A stretch of DNA of 64,000 nucleotides from Buddleja alternifolia (Eukaryota > Streptophyta > Magnoliopsida > Lamiales > Scrophulariaceae), in the NCBI GenBank assembly GCA_019426215.1, contig CM033393.1, forward strand, positions 14,294,046 to 14,358,045. The letters are read 5' to 3'. Shown piece by piece: positions 9,513 to 20,824 of the stretch. How positions within the stretch are numbered: position 1 is the stretch's first letter; every line of letters starts with the position of its first letter. Both the position numbers and the translations under genes were made by a program. A model generated the notes under the pieces. It was not told the DNA's origin, did no database searches, and was given only the letters and a program-made list of their open reading frames with translations.

Positions 9513-11066
9513 TTATATAGACAGGCATCTGAGTCCGAGCATCTGTGTACGGAATGTTGATGTGCAATAGTCTAAGTACTTCAAGAAATTTCTCATGCTG
9601 TTTGTCCAACCTCTTGTGTTGCAACCTCTGGGAAATGGAATTGGAGGAACATATGGCTTCGGGGTATTCTTTTTCGGTTCAACCTTGTTTGAAGGTTCAA
9701 AAACTGAATTATCCTTCGTCATAAGTTCATTTCTGTGTTCAGCATGTGGCTCAAATTCTTCAATTGTATTTTTGTGTATCAGAGTCACTACATTACACTG
9801 TCCTCTCGGATTCACCTCTGTTTGGCTAGGTAGTGTACCATTCAACCTCGAATTCACAGAACTTACCAATTGTCCAAGTTGTGTTTCCAAATTTTTTGTT
9901 GCTCCCACTACCAGATCAATTTTTGCTTCAAGATTCTCGAACCGTTTTGCTGTTCCATTAGTGAGCTTTTCAATAGCAAGCTCCCAAGCTTGTGGCTGTC
10001 TTTGTTTTTAAGGTGGTGGTCCTTGATGCTGTGGAGGTTGTGGCTGAAAGTTTTGAGGACCCTGTTGGAAACTTGGGGGAAACTGGTGCCTAGGAAGAAA
10101 TTCTTGAGCCCCTTGGTTTCCTTAACCTCCCCAAGAAAAATTGGGATGATTTCGCCACCCCGAATTATAAGTGTTGGAGAATGGATTTCCCAACTGGTTG
10201 TTCTGATTGGAGATATACTGAGCTTGCTCCATGAGTGGGCAGTTTGTATCCATGTGAGGTGCTCCACAAACATCACAGGTTATGGTAGGCTGAGAAATGG
10301 CACTGATATTGCACTTGAGTCCCTCTAAGTTCTTCACTAGAGCATCCATCTTAGCATTGAGCATGGTGAGTTCATCAACATTATGCATACCAACCACTTT
10401 CTTTATGGACCGACTGTCACTCGCCCATTGGTAGTTATTGGATGCCATCTCATCCATGAGCGCGAGTGCATCATCTGGATTCTTTCCCATGAAACTACCT
10501 CCTGCAGCTACGTCGATAGTCATCCTGATGTCATATGACAAACCATTGTAAAAGGTTTGTACAAGCATCTAGCTTGGAATACCATGATGGGAGCATTTTC
10601 TTAGTAGTTCTTTATATCTTTCTCATGCTTGATAAAGTCTTTCTCCATCTCCCTGCATGAATCCTGTGATTGCATTCCTCAACTGAGCTGTCTTTTCCGG
10701 CGGAAAATATTTGGTGAGAAATGCAGTCGACAAATCTGCCCAAGTAGTGAACTTATTTGCCGACGGGTTTTTCAACTACTCCTTAGCTCTTTTAGATAGA
10801 GAGGAAGGGAACAACTGTAGTCGTATAGCATCATCTGTGACCCCGTTCATCTTAAATGTACTGCATATCTCCAAGAAATTCCCTAGATGGGAGTGAGGAT
10901 CTTTCCTCTCAATGTCTCCTTCAAAAGCATTATTCTGTAGCATCTGAATGATGGCTGGCTTCAACTCAAAAGTATTTGCCTGAACATTAGGCACGACTAT
11001 GCTCGAAGTAAAACTCTGATATGTCGCCGTAGCATAATCCCTGAGAGTTCTCTGTTCCTCTGCCAT
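9513..11066 (-). pseudogene. G1 gag (capsid and nucleocapsid), broken
   Basis: The start at 11066 (M-A-E-E-Q-R-T-L-R-D-Y) is typical of Athila/Tat gag. The first segment (11066-10776) covers the N-terminal part of the capsid-like retrotransposon gag domain and ends at a stop. The domain continues through disturbed frames to about 10570. Then a segment at 10568-10122 carries M-L-V-Q-T-F-Y-N-G-L and a zinc knuckle C-D-V-C-G-A-P-H-M-D-T-N-C. A further piece (9908-9513) has the L-E-T-Q-L-G-Q-L coiled-coil-like motif that follows the knuckle in this family. Stops and shifts separate all pieces. Gag would have formed the virus-like particle. Confidence 0.8.
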
Positions 11067-11190
11067 TCTGAAACAAGAATCTCAAGTATCAAAATTCAAA
11101 CAGATAAAAAATCCAAAATAAAAATAAATAAATAAAATGTCTAAACTAATAAGAATCAACTTGTTATTGATATTGACTATTTGTTGCCTT

Positions 11191-11207
11191 CCCCGGCAAC
11201 GGCGCCA
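11191..11207 (-). other. Primer-binding site of G1 (tRNA-Asp)
   Basis: On minus it reads tggcgccgttgccgggg, complementary to the 3' end of plant tRNA-Asp(GTC). It lies three bases inside the 5' LTR edge (11211). This is a primer site, not a tRNA gene. Confidence 0.9.
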
Positions 11208-11210
11208 ATT

Positions 11211-11266
11211 TGTTAACACCCGTAACAACACGGTATCGACAAATAATAAAGAGTAAGTAAGATCGT
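11211..11266 (-). repeat. Truncated 5' LTR of G1 (56 bp)
   Basis: It matches 306-361 with a few substitutions (cggtatc for cgatatc, aaagagt for aacgact). It stops at 'gatcgt', where the S2 LTR begins. The remaining roughly 1.26 kb of this LTR is not found to the right of S2. Confidence 0.85.
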
Positions 11267-12897
11267 TGATATGAGTCATTTTTACGTGTTTTCAAGCCCG
11301 TTGTGTTTATGTTTTAGGTTCATTTATCGCATGATTCTTGCCACATTTGCGTTTAATCCATGTGTGAAGTGATTTCAGGTTGTAAATGGATGCAAACGAA
11401 GAAAGGGCGAAAAAATGACATATAAAACAATTTATGCTCACACCTCCATGCCCAAGAGCAGCCATAATCATGCCTGGGTGCCCAAACAAGCAAGAAACAG
11501 GCTGAAGTTACGCATAATCGCGCCTAGGCGCTATTTTACCACGCTTTGGCTCGATATCTGCCACATCTTCCACGTTTAGGCGCCATTTCTGTATGTTTCA
11601 AGACCGAATTTGAGAACATTTCCTTCCACAAAGTTGTAGTTCTATGTCTTCTCTATACGGGATGACTTGAATCACTCAAATCAGAGGTTCGTGGAGAAAG
11701 TTATGAAGGAAACAAGATTGCTGCGCTGAAACGTAAGAAAACGGTTGAGTTCGCACTGTGGCGCCCGAGCGCCCCTCATACGGTGCCTAGGCACCACCCC
11801 AACCACGCCTGGGCGCCGTTATGCATGCCTGGGTGCCCTTCAACTTCTTTCCCAAGTCAATTACGTCACTTGGGCCGCGCCTGGGCGCCGATTTGCTCAC
11901 GCTTGGGCACCGGTGCAACAGTTTTTTGAAAACTATAAAACCCAGATTTTAGCAATTAGAAGGGGTTCGAAAATCTGGGGAGGGAAGGCATTTTTCTGGG
12001 ATTTTGAGCCAAAAATTCATCAATCTTGGAGGGAGAAGAAGGAGGATTAAGCTAGAGATTGAAGTTTCAAGCTAGGATTCATCATCAACCAAGCCTTAGG
12101 GAGTTTTACTTGCTTTCATTACATGTTTATGTTCATAATTATGTTTATGATTGTTCTAGATCTTCTTGAGCTATTGATGATGAGCTAATTTTGTAGAACT
12201 AAGGCCATGTGAAGGCCAAATTTATGAGTCAATATATATGAAGTGATTTTTTGTATTAATTCTCCTATTGCTTTGTGTGCTAATTTTATGCTTTTATTCC
12301 AATCATGTACTTGATCACCATATGCTTGCTATCTTGCCTAATCTATTCATTCGAGAGAAGATAGGTTAGGGATCACGGGAATTAACACATCATCCGAAAC
12401 AAATGAGGAATTGCCCAAGAGATAGGTAAAGATTTCCGGGTGCTGTTAGCCGGATTTATCAGGGGAAACTCTAGAACGTTAAGGCGTGGTTATTGATTAG
12501 ATTCTCGGATAGACATATTTAGACAACCGTCAATTAATGATAGGATTATTATGAGCCGAGACATCGGGTAATAGTTAACTAAGGAGTTTCCACCTAAGGA
12601 ATAGGAGTCTAATAATTCGAGGAGTAACCCATATATATTGACGAGTAGATTCGGTTGTAGCATGTGCCTTGGTCATTTTATCATACGTGAGTTTTAATCT
12701 ATAGGTCGTTTCCTCCTTTATCCTTCATTTATTCAATCAATTCTTGAAATTTACTTTATTTGTCTTTTCTTTTATCGAAAATCTAAAGCTAAAATCCAAG
12801 TCTCCGTGGTTCGACAACCCGGACTTATTTTGTCCACTTTTATTACTACCACGACTAGTACACTTGCTATTCAAGCACGTTAGGTATTAGCTTGTCA
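11267..12897 (+). mobile_element. S2: isolated LTR of the G2 gypsy family (1631 bp), no TSD
   Basis: It begins tgatatgag and ends gcttgtca, matching the ends of the G2 LTR and of S1. Conserved interior blocks include 'gattagattctcggatag' and 'ccgagacatcgggtaa'. The left flank is atcgt and the right flank ctcac, so there is no TSD, and no PBS follows at the right edge. It is either a solo LTR with one flank lost by deletion or a product of recombination between LTRs of two elements at different sites. Confidence 0.85.
11447..11940 (+). promoter_or_regulatory. S2 LTR: GC-rich 22-bp arrays upstream of a TATA box
   Basis: Four adjacent 22-bp units (11758, 11780, 11802, 11824) carry gcgcccgagcgccc, ggtgcctaggcacc, cgcctgggcgccg and tgcctgggtgccc, each followed by about six unrelated bases. 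Further units with the same spacing lie at 11447-11490 and 11873-11915, and a solitary copy near 11520. A TATAAAA box follows at 11934-11940. The GC-rich units stand out from A+T-rich surroundings. Confidence 0.75.
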
Positions 12898-13805
12898 CTC
12901 ACACAAACTGTTTCGAACAGCCCATGTGGACTCCGAAGTACAGCTGGCCGAGACAAGCCCGGCCTGACCCAATATTCAGGAAGCGGGTTGTCGACCTATT
13001 TTGGGAATTATTCTCTGAAAATTTAACTTTATTTAAAAGGTCTTTTAAATTGTTTATTTTTGGAAAAACCAATTTTATTGAAAAACTCCGAATTAATTTA
13101 ATTTGAGAAGACTATTCGATAAATTAAGAATTTACATTCATAAGATGATTTGCATGATGGAATTGTTATGGCAATTAGGATTGTTATAAGCATGTTTACT
13201 TTCCGTATTTAATTTATTCGCCTTGCTGGCGTTCGTTTATTGCCCAAACTATCCATGTTATGTTTTATATATGAGATACATGATGCTATGTATGAGATGC
13301 ATGTTTGTATAAGATTATGCTCATCTTTAATATTCCTTTCATGTGTTGTTGGGCGTGTTTAGGATAGAGACTTAGATAAGATGATCGAAACAATGAGACC
13401 TTTCATAATATACTATAATTCCCTTATTATTAGATAAGTTTATTACTAAGCATAGAGATGCACATGGGTAATTTATCCTCTAAGTTGACCATTGCAAGTG
13501 GAACTTTTTGGGTGGGTTATTTGAACGTAGGATTAATGGGTCTAACTTACATAGGAGTAACAAGGGGCGCATAAAATTGAGGTCCATGTGAAACATGAGG
13601 TAAAATAATTGATGGTTACATAGAGATGTAATTTGCAAGTGTTGTCTACCTATTTAATTATTGTGTATGTGTCCATAAAATTGGGGTATGTAATAATTAA
13701 ATTGGACTTCAAACTCACTATGAAAAATTGTTTTCTTCTCAAATTCTTTAAAAAGGGTTATTGAATTTGAATTAAATAGTGGGAGGTAATTTATGATTTA
13801 AAAGA
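12898..13805 (+). other. Probable 5' leader remnant of copia element B
   Basis: No ORF is supported. The stretch ends at the target site of SIRE1 (cctta), and sequence beyond SIRE1 continues into the gag of B, so this should be the upstream part of B. It weakly resembles the leader of the related element A2 (gaacag, then a GC-rich cggcctgac block, then long A+T-rich sequence). No LTR edge or PBS is visible; the missing LTR was probably lost at the S2 junction. Confidence 0.45.
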
Positions 13806-13810
13806 CCTTA

Positions 13811-15316
13811 TGTTAGGAATTTCATGTTAGATGTTTTGATGATGGCAAGATAGGATTTTTATGTTAGACCCCAAAATATAATGTAAGTTTATATTTCATA
13901 GATCAATTGTATAAGCGTTTGAAAGTATGTAATTTTGTTAGGCTTGTAATTTTTATCTTTGTAGATTTTAGACTAAGTATTAGCTACCGAATCGCTAATA
14001 GAATTCTAGGTGAATCTATTAGAGAAGAAGTTGAAGATCAGCGTCTGAAGTCAGAAGAAGATGAAAATTTATCCTTAGCGTCTGTCAAACGCTAAAGGAG
14101 TATTTCAGGATTCTAGAATCAAACGCTCAAAGCACTCTAGCGATCAGAATCAGATTCACCTGAAATAAATTCTCAAGTCATGAAGGACTTAAATGCAATC
14201 ATTCAACGGACATTTATTTCAAACGGGAAATAAATTCAAATGTATTAAATGCTTGATAAGAGCATTAAATGTGATAAGCCAATATGACTTGTGGACAAGC
14301 CACCTTTTGACTAAACTGTCAGAACTTCAGAGTTTATAGCTGCTCCCGTCCAATTGGAACCAGCAGAATTTCAGGAATGTCAGAGAAAAGGTATAATCAC
14401 GCGCCGCGTGAAAGGCACGCTCTCACATGTGTCCAACGAACATAATCCCAAGAATTGCCTATAAATACCTCATTCTAGCAAACCCTAAATATAACACAGA
14501 GATAGAGATATACGTACATGCACAAGAAAAATTTGCTGAAGAAAAAGCTTAGAAGATCCATAGCCAAAATTTTTTAAGCTTTTTACATACATTCCTTACA
14601 GTCACAAATATCTCAAATATCTTCAAAAGAAGAAATCTAAACTCTTACTGATATATTGCAAGTTGTTTGATCTTTCCAAAAACAAACAAACCCTTGTGAT
14701 AAAACCCTCAACCTTTCATATGAGTGAGAAAGTTGTTGAAAACCCCTTACAGGAAGTATTTCTGAGTGAGAGAAGCTTGGAGAAGAAGATCTGCATTGGT
14801 GCTGAAATCTGTGTGATCAAGGAGCCCGAGATCATTTTCACTTATTTACTATCTTGTAGAAGATTTTGTGTGATTCTTAGATAATCATCTTAGTAAATTC
14901 CCTCCAAGTGAACAAGGAGAAGAATGGCGTAGTTGGGATTACATCACCGAGTGAACCTTATATATCTTGTGTCATTTACTTTCATTATTGTATTGTTTCA
15001 TATTGTTTTATCTATTCTTAAAAAGACAAGCTAAATCTGCTAAGTGACTATTTAACCAAAATGAACGCTAAAGCTTTAAAAATCATTTCCGCTGTGCTAA
15101 CCCTGATTAAGTGATCTAAGCAGTACCTTACTTTGGTAAATTGCTGAAATTACTAAGTCTAAGTTATCTTTACTGATGCGCCTGACCCAAGCGCTCAGCT
15201 TCCTAAGCGTTCTAATCTTTAAAAGTGATACAAAATTTTTGAAGTCGAAAAAGACTTCAAGGTCTATTCAACCCCCCTCCCTTCTAGACCATTTCGTATG
15301 CCACTTGGGACCACCA
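13811..15316 (+). repeat. 5' LTR of SIRE1 (1506 bp)
   Basis: It starts tgttaggaatttcatg and ends cttgggaccacca, two bases before the PBS. TATAAATA lies at 14460-14467. Near the end are a perfect hairpin (ttgaagtc, six bases, gacttcaa, 15239-15260) and a second stem, ggtcta with tagacc (15261-15290), around a C-rich loop. S3, SIRE2 and the 3' LTR share this end. Confidence 0.95.
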
Positions 15317-15318
15317 AG

Positions 15319-15332
15319 TGGTATCAGAGCGG
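15319..15332 (+). other. Primer-binding site of SIRE1 (initiator tRNA-Met)
   Basis: tggtatcagagcgg matches the complement of the 3' end of plant initiator tRNA-Met, the usual primer of copia elements. It lies two bases after the LTR. Confidence 0.92.
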
Positions 15333-15402
15333 ATCCATTTTTTTTAAACTTTGTCGCTTTAAAACTCTCTCTCTCAAAGCATCTCATTTTGGCTTTTAAC
15401 AA

Positions 15403-17597
15403 AATGCCTAAGTTGGTAGAGTTAAACTATGATTCTTGGAAACTTAGAGCATTCGCATATTTATGTTCTTGCGATAATGAAATGTGTGATGTAATTTCAG
15501 ATGGCCCCATTAAGATCATGAAAGTAATAACTCGAGCACCTGGAGCTAATGAAGCCACTCCAGATGGATATGTCGAGAAACTTAAGTTAGAATGGACGCC
15601 AGATGATTGGGAAAGAGCAAATCTAGATAATGTTGGACGAAGTGCACTTTACTCAGGGTTAGGACAATGATGGATTGTTCAACAAGATCAAGTAATGTAA
15701 AACTTCCAAAGAAATATGGGATAAGTTGGCTATTGTGTGTGAAGGCTCAGCACAAATGAAGGAGAATAAGCTCTCCAAAGCCATGCAAAGATTCGAGCAT
15801 TTCAAGATGCAGACCAATGAAATGCTAGAACAATCGGACGCAAGGTTCACTTTGCTCATTACAGAGTTAGCGTCATTAGACAAGGAAGTGACCAACAAGG
15901 AAATGGTCAATAAGATTTTTAGAAGTCTTACAAGCAAGTATTTGATTAATACTGTTGCTATGAGAGAATCACAGACTTTGGAGACTCTTACTCCAGAACA
16001 TGTGTTTTCGGAATTAAAGGCATTTGAGTTCGAATTAGGTGAATTCAGCGACACATCGACTTCAAGGACTGAATCAGTAGCATTAATCGCTACCACCAAA
16101 AGCAAGGGTAAAGTGACTAGTGAGGTGAAAGTGACAGAATCAAATGAAGAAAAAGAGATGGCTTTATTGGTCAAAAAATTCAAGAAATTTCTAAGATATG
16201 AAAAGAGAAATCCTGTTGGACAAACTTCATTTCAAACTCCTCCCCCAGCACCAGCGCCAGTATATTCTGCACCTCAACCAATAGCGCCAGTTCCTTATCA
16301 AGCGTCTACAACTCCTACTCAGAATCTCTCAGCGCCAGTCATTTCCAAGCGATTAACCACTGAACAGAAAATGAAAACTAATTTGTGTGATAATTGCAGG
16401 AAACCAGGGCACTACCACGTAAATTGCCCTTATCCAAATGTGTCTAAGCCCACAAGGCAAGACTATGCGGATAGAAACCAATTTAGGAGCAACCTTCACC
16501 AACAAGGTTTGCTAGCGGAATCTGAACCATTCTCCGTACCTGAAGAGGATCTGGAATCATCGGATGAAAGTAGTGATGATGAGCCAACAAGCGACTCAGC
16601 GTTGATTTGTCTTATGGCAAGAGATGATGAAGCGTCTGACAATTCGCTACCAGAGGTAACAATTGAACTATCTCTTCCTCTTTCTTATGATGAATTACTT
16701 GACAAAGTGAATGAATATTATAAAGATTGTCAAGATGCCGCCAAAATATATCAAAATCACTTCGCTATTATTTCATCGCTCAAAAGTGATAAAGTAATGC
16801 TCAAAGCAGAGTTGCAAGTTCAGCAACAATGCATTGAAAAGAACCAATCGCTTGAGAGTGAGATTACTCAATTGAAAAGCGATCTTGATATAATAGTCAA
16901 GAGAAAAGTTGATCTGATCGCTAGACTTGCCAAATCAGAGCAGCTTGTCTCATCATTATCCATAGCATCAAGAAACCTAGATAATGTGACTAATGTAACC
17001 ATACTTTTTGGTGAAAAGACCGGTTTAGGGTGTGATAAATTTGGTCAAAAATCAAAAGCGTCTAAGGTTACGGCGAACAACAAAGGAAAGGGTGTTTTCT
17101 TTGTTGAGAAAGGTTCACAAAGTTAAACACTAAATGAACCAAGCGACAATGGTAAGAGGCCAAATGAGAAGGTCAATGCCAACTCAGGCAATAAGGAGAA
17201 AACAAAAGTGAATGATTCATAGAAGAAGGTTCATCCAAACGCTCAAAAGGCTAAGGATAAGTCATCTACAAGTAAATCAAACGCTAAGCGTCAATTGCCG
17301 AAAGAGACTCCTAAGCCAGCACCAAGAAAATACCAGCGTCAATATCCAAGGCAGTCCAGATCATATTATCGCTACTATGATAATTATGACTATGACCATG
17401 ACTATGATTATAATTATTATTATAATCGGGGATATTATTATACACCCAAAAAGCACACACAACACAATTTGAAACCCAAGAAAGCCAGTATTCCTACAAT
17501 GAAGACTAGGCAAATATGGGTTCCTAATGTTTTAATTCAAGCCAAAGCTACTAACAATGAAGGACCCAAGACAACATGGGTACCTAAGAAGAATTAG
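15403..17597 (+). pseudogene. SIRE1 gag
   Basis: The ATG at 15403 gives M-P-K-L-V-E-L-N-Y-D-S-W, a usual copia gag start. A stop at 15668 and a frameshift break it before 15726, where a 466-residue segment continues: a UBN2-type gag core (about residues 1-110), a P/A-rich linker, a zinc knuckle C-D-N-C-R-K-P-G-H-Y-H-V-N-C (16387-16428), an acidic region and a coiled-coil-like stretch. A TAA at 17124 and a TAG at 17219 interrupt the tail, which holds a Tyr/Asp-rich tract encoded by 17365-17445. It would have formed the particle shell and bound RNA. Confidence 0.85.
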
Positions 17598-20500
17598 AAC
17601 TATCCTTTAATGCAGGTACCTAGAGCCAACACCGATACTTCAGTTTGGTACGTCGATAGTGGGTCATCATGGCATATGACTGGATCAAAAGATCTCTTGG
17701 TCAACTATCGTGCAACCAATGGTCCTCAAGTTATATTCGGTGATAACTCCAAAGGTAAAACCAAACGTATAGGTATCATGAATAGGGGGAACATCATGAT
17801 TAGTGATGTATATTATGTTGAGGGTCTTAAGAATAATTTGTTAAGCATTAGTCAATTTTGTGATAAAGGCTTTGAAGTAAAATTTTCAAGCAACTACTAC
17901 TATGTTAACGACGCTAAGACTAAATCTACTAAATTAAGAGGAAAAAGAACAAACAATGTATATTTAGTGGATTGGGATTCTACAATTGATAACAACCCCA
18001 CATGCTTTGTTGATAAAAGTCAAAATGAATTGGGTTGGTTATGGCATAGAAAAATGAATCACCTCAACTTTAAGGCAATCTCTCAGTTAATATCGCTAAA
18101 TCTAGTAGAGGGATTACCTAAGGGTTCCTTTCAAAAGAATCGCTTATGTGATGCATGTAAAATGGGTAAACAAGTTAAATCATCTTTTAAGAAGAAACCA
18201 TGCCTATCTACTTCCAGAATTCTTGAACTATTGCATCTAGATTTGTTTGGTCCTATTCAAATCATGAGTGTTAGTGGTCAAAAGTACTCGCTAGTAATAG
18301 TTGATGATTTCTCTCGCTATACATGGGTAGAATTTCTAGCGACCTAGGATGAAACTAGTGTCAAGTTCACATCGCTAATTCGTCAATTGCGAACTTATAA
18401 AGATTCAAAGGTGACAAGAATTAGAAGTGATAGAGGAACTGAATTTACTAACCAATTTGTTGAGAAGTTTTGTATAGATCTTGGAATACTTCATTAGTAT
18501 TCTGCTCCAAGAACACCTCAACATAATGGAGTAGCCGAGCGACGGAACATAACTCTTCAAAAATCCGCTAGGACGATGCTTGCAGAGTCTAAGCTGCCTC
18601 AAAGGTTTTGGGCCGAAGCTATCAATACCGCTTGCTACACTCAGAACCGGTGTATGATCAACAAGCAACATGAGAAGACTCCATATGAGTTGTGAAAGGG
18701 ACGTAAGCCTAACATTTCATATTTTCATGTATTTGGTTTAAAATGTTTCATTCATAACAATGGATCCCAAAGCCTAAAGACATTTGATCCTAAAGCGGAT
18801 GAGGGAATATTTCTAGGCTATGCCAAAAATGGAAAGAGTTTTTGCATCCTAAATAAGATCAAATCGAAGGTTGAAGAATCCATTCATGTTGTGTTTGATG
18901 ATGCTAACCAAGAACCGAGTAAGATTAATCCTGATGATGTAGGAATCGAAGATCTTGCCCATCAAGCGTCACAAATCAATCTTTGTGGTGATAGTGAATA
19001 TGATGAGGATGATAAGATTTTTGTGCCTATTCCTAAAGTTACTCGTGAGGTTACAAATGATGATAGTATTAGAATCGCTGATGATCAAGAAGAAAATGAT
19101 CATCAACAGCAAATTAGAACTGTGAATGATGCAGCGACTGCGCCAGTGACAAATGAGAATCAAGCGATTGATAATCAAGAGTCTCTCAACCCATTCCAAC
19201 CAGATCGTAAATGGCTTAGAGATCATCCACCAGAGCTAGTAATTGGAGATATTGAAGCACCTGTCAGAACTAGGTCCGCTACAATCAATGAGACCATGTT
19301 CGCAAGTTTCTTATCTCAAATGGAACCAAAGAAAGTGGATGAAGAGCTCAGTTATTCAAGTTGGGTAGAAACAATGCAAGAAAAGCTTAACCAATTTGAG
19401 AGAAGCAAAGTTTGGACGCTAGTACCAAGACCAACTCACCAAGGAGTTATTGGAACTAGATGGGTTTTTAGGAACAAGATAGATGAAGATGGCATTGTTA
19501 TAAGAAACAAAGCCAGATTAGTCGCTCAGGGTTAGTGCCAAGAAGAGGGTATTGATTTTGATAAGACATATGCCCCAGTAGCCCGTCTTGAAGCGTTTAG
19601 GATGTTCCTAGCATTTTCCGCATTCAACAAGTTCACAGTGTACCAAATGGACGTGAAGAGTGCATTCCTGAATGGTAAACTCCAAGAAGAAGTCTATGTA
19701 GAGCAACCTCGAGGATTCATCAACAACCATGGCAAAAGTATGGTCTACAAATTGGATAAGACACTCTATGGCCTTAAACAAGCACCAAGAGCATGGTATG
19801 GCACTCCCTCTATCTTCCTTATACGTAAAGGATTTTCAAAAGATAGCGTTGATACAACGTTATTTAAAATTACCCATAACGAAGATATTTTATATTTGGT
19901 TCTACTAATAAGAGATTGTGTGAGAAATTTTCGAAAATGATGCAAGATCAATTTGAAATTAGCATGATGGGTGGATTAACTTTCTTCTTAGGATTACAAG
20001 TTAAACAAATCCCTAATGGAACATTTATAAACCAAGCGAAATATACAAGAGATATGATTAAGAAATTTGGTATGGAAAATGCATCATCTTCACAAATTCC
20101 AATGAGCTAAACGCTTAAGATAGATAAAGATGAAAATGGGAAGAAAATTGATATCACTAACTATAGAGGTATCATTGGATCACTTCTTTATCTTACCGCT
20201 AGTAGACCCGATATTATGTTTTCGGTATGCATGTCTGCACGCTTTCAAGCTGATCCAAGAGAATCACACTTAAATACTGCCAAGAGAATCCTTAAATACC
20301 TAAAAGGCACACACAATGTGGGCTTATGGTATCCAAGGGACTCTCCTTTTGAACTAATTGGTTATTCAGACGCAAATTTTGCAGGATACAAAATAGATAG
20401 AAAGAGTACTAGTGGTACATGTCAATTTCTAGGTGATAGACTAATTTCGTGGCATAGTAAGAAACAACAATCCATAGCGACTTCTATCGCTGAAGCAGAG

Positions 20501-20824
20501 TACGTAGCCGCTGGGAGCTGTTGTGCACAAATCCTTTGGATGAGGCAACAACTTAGAGATTATGGAACAATCGTAGTTCCTACCCCAATCCATTGTGATA
20601 ATCAAAGTGCTTTAGCTATGACCCAAAATCCTGTCCTTCATTCTAGAACTAAACACATTGATATTCGATACCATTTCTTATGTGACCATGTTCAAAAGAA
20701 AGATATCTCCATGCACTTCATTGGAACTGACAAACAATTGGCAGATATCTTCACCAAAGCGCTCAACGAACAACGCTTTCTCACTTTGAGAAGTGAATTA
20801 GGTATGATTGATTTAAATGCTTAA
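17598..20824 (+). pseudogene. SIRE1 pol: protease, integrase, reverse transcriptase, RNase H
   Basis: Domains in order: protease with W-Y-V-D-S-G-S-S-W-H-M (17643-17676); the gag-pre-integrase zinc domain with W-H-R-K-M-N-H and C-D-A-C (18040-18160); integrase core with L-D-L-F-G-P, S-D-R-G-T-E-F and H-N-G-V-A-E-R-R-N, so its D, D, E residues are present (18235-18550); RT from about 19340; RNase H with Y-S-D-A-N-F-A-G and D-I-F-T-K-A-L (20363-20765). It is broken by stops at 18344, 18495, 18693 and 19532, and by a deletion at about 19885-19895 that removes the RT Y-V-D-D box and shifts frame. It ends at TAA 20822. Confidence 0.92.

Larger units (their letters stand above)
306..11266 (-). mobile_element. 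G1: Athila/Tat-like Ty3-gypsy retrotransposon, decayed, lacking RT and integrase
   Basis: The element reads right to left: truncated 5' LTR (11211-11266), tRNA-Asp primer-binding site (PBS, 11191-11207), gag (11066-9513), protease split by solo LTR S3 (9496-9150 and 5466 leftward), a short pro-RT linker ending at 4945, a long non-coding 3' part interrupted by solo LTR S1, a polypurine tract (1624-1639), and the 3' LTR (306-1623). The gag resembles the Athila/Tat type. No RT, RNase H or integrase was found on either strand, so it would have depended on enzymes from another element. Stops and frameshifts are frequent, so it is old. The family call rests on gag, PBS and the C-x2-C-x3-H-x4-C knuckle. 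Confidence 0.8.

Noticed and set aside
11191..11207. tRNA-Asp gene fragment
   Set aside because: Only 17 bases of the 3' end complement are present, next to an LTR edge, so it is a primer-binding site. The same holds for 60166-60182.
11211..12897. S2 as the remainder of the G1 5' LTR
   Set aside because: Its sequence matches S1 and the G2 LTR, not G1 361-1623, and it starts with its own TG end at 11267.
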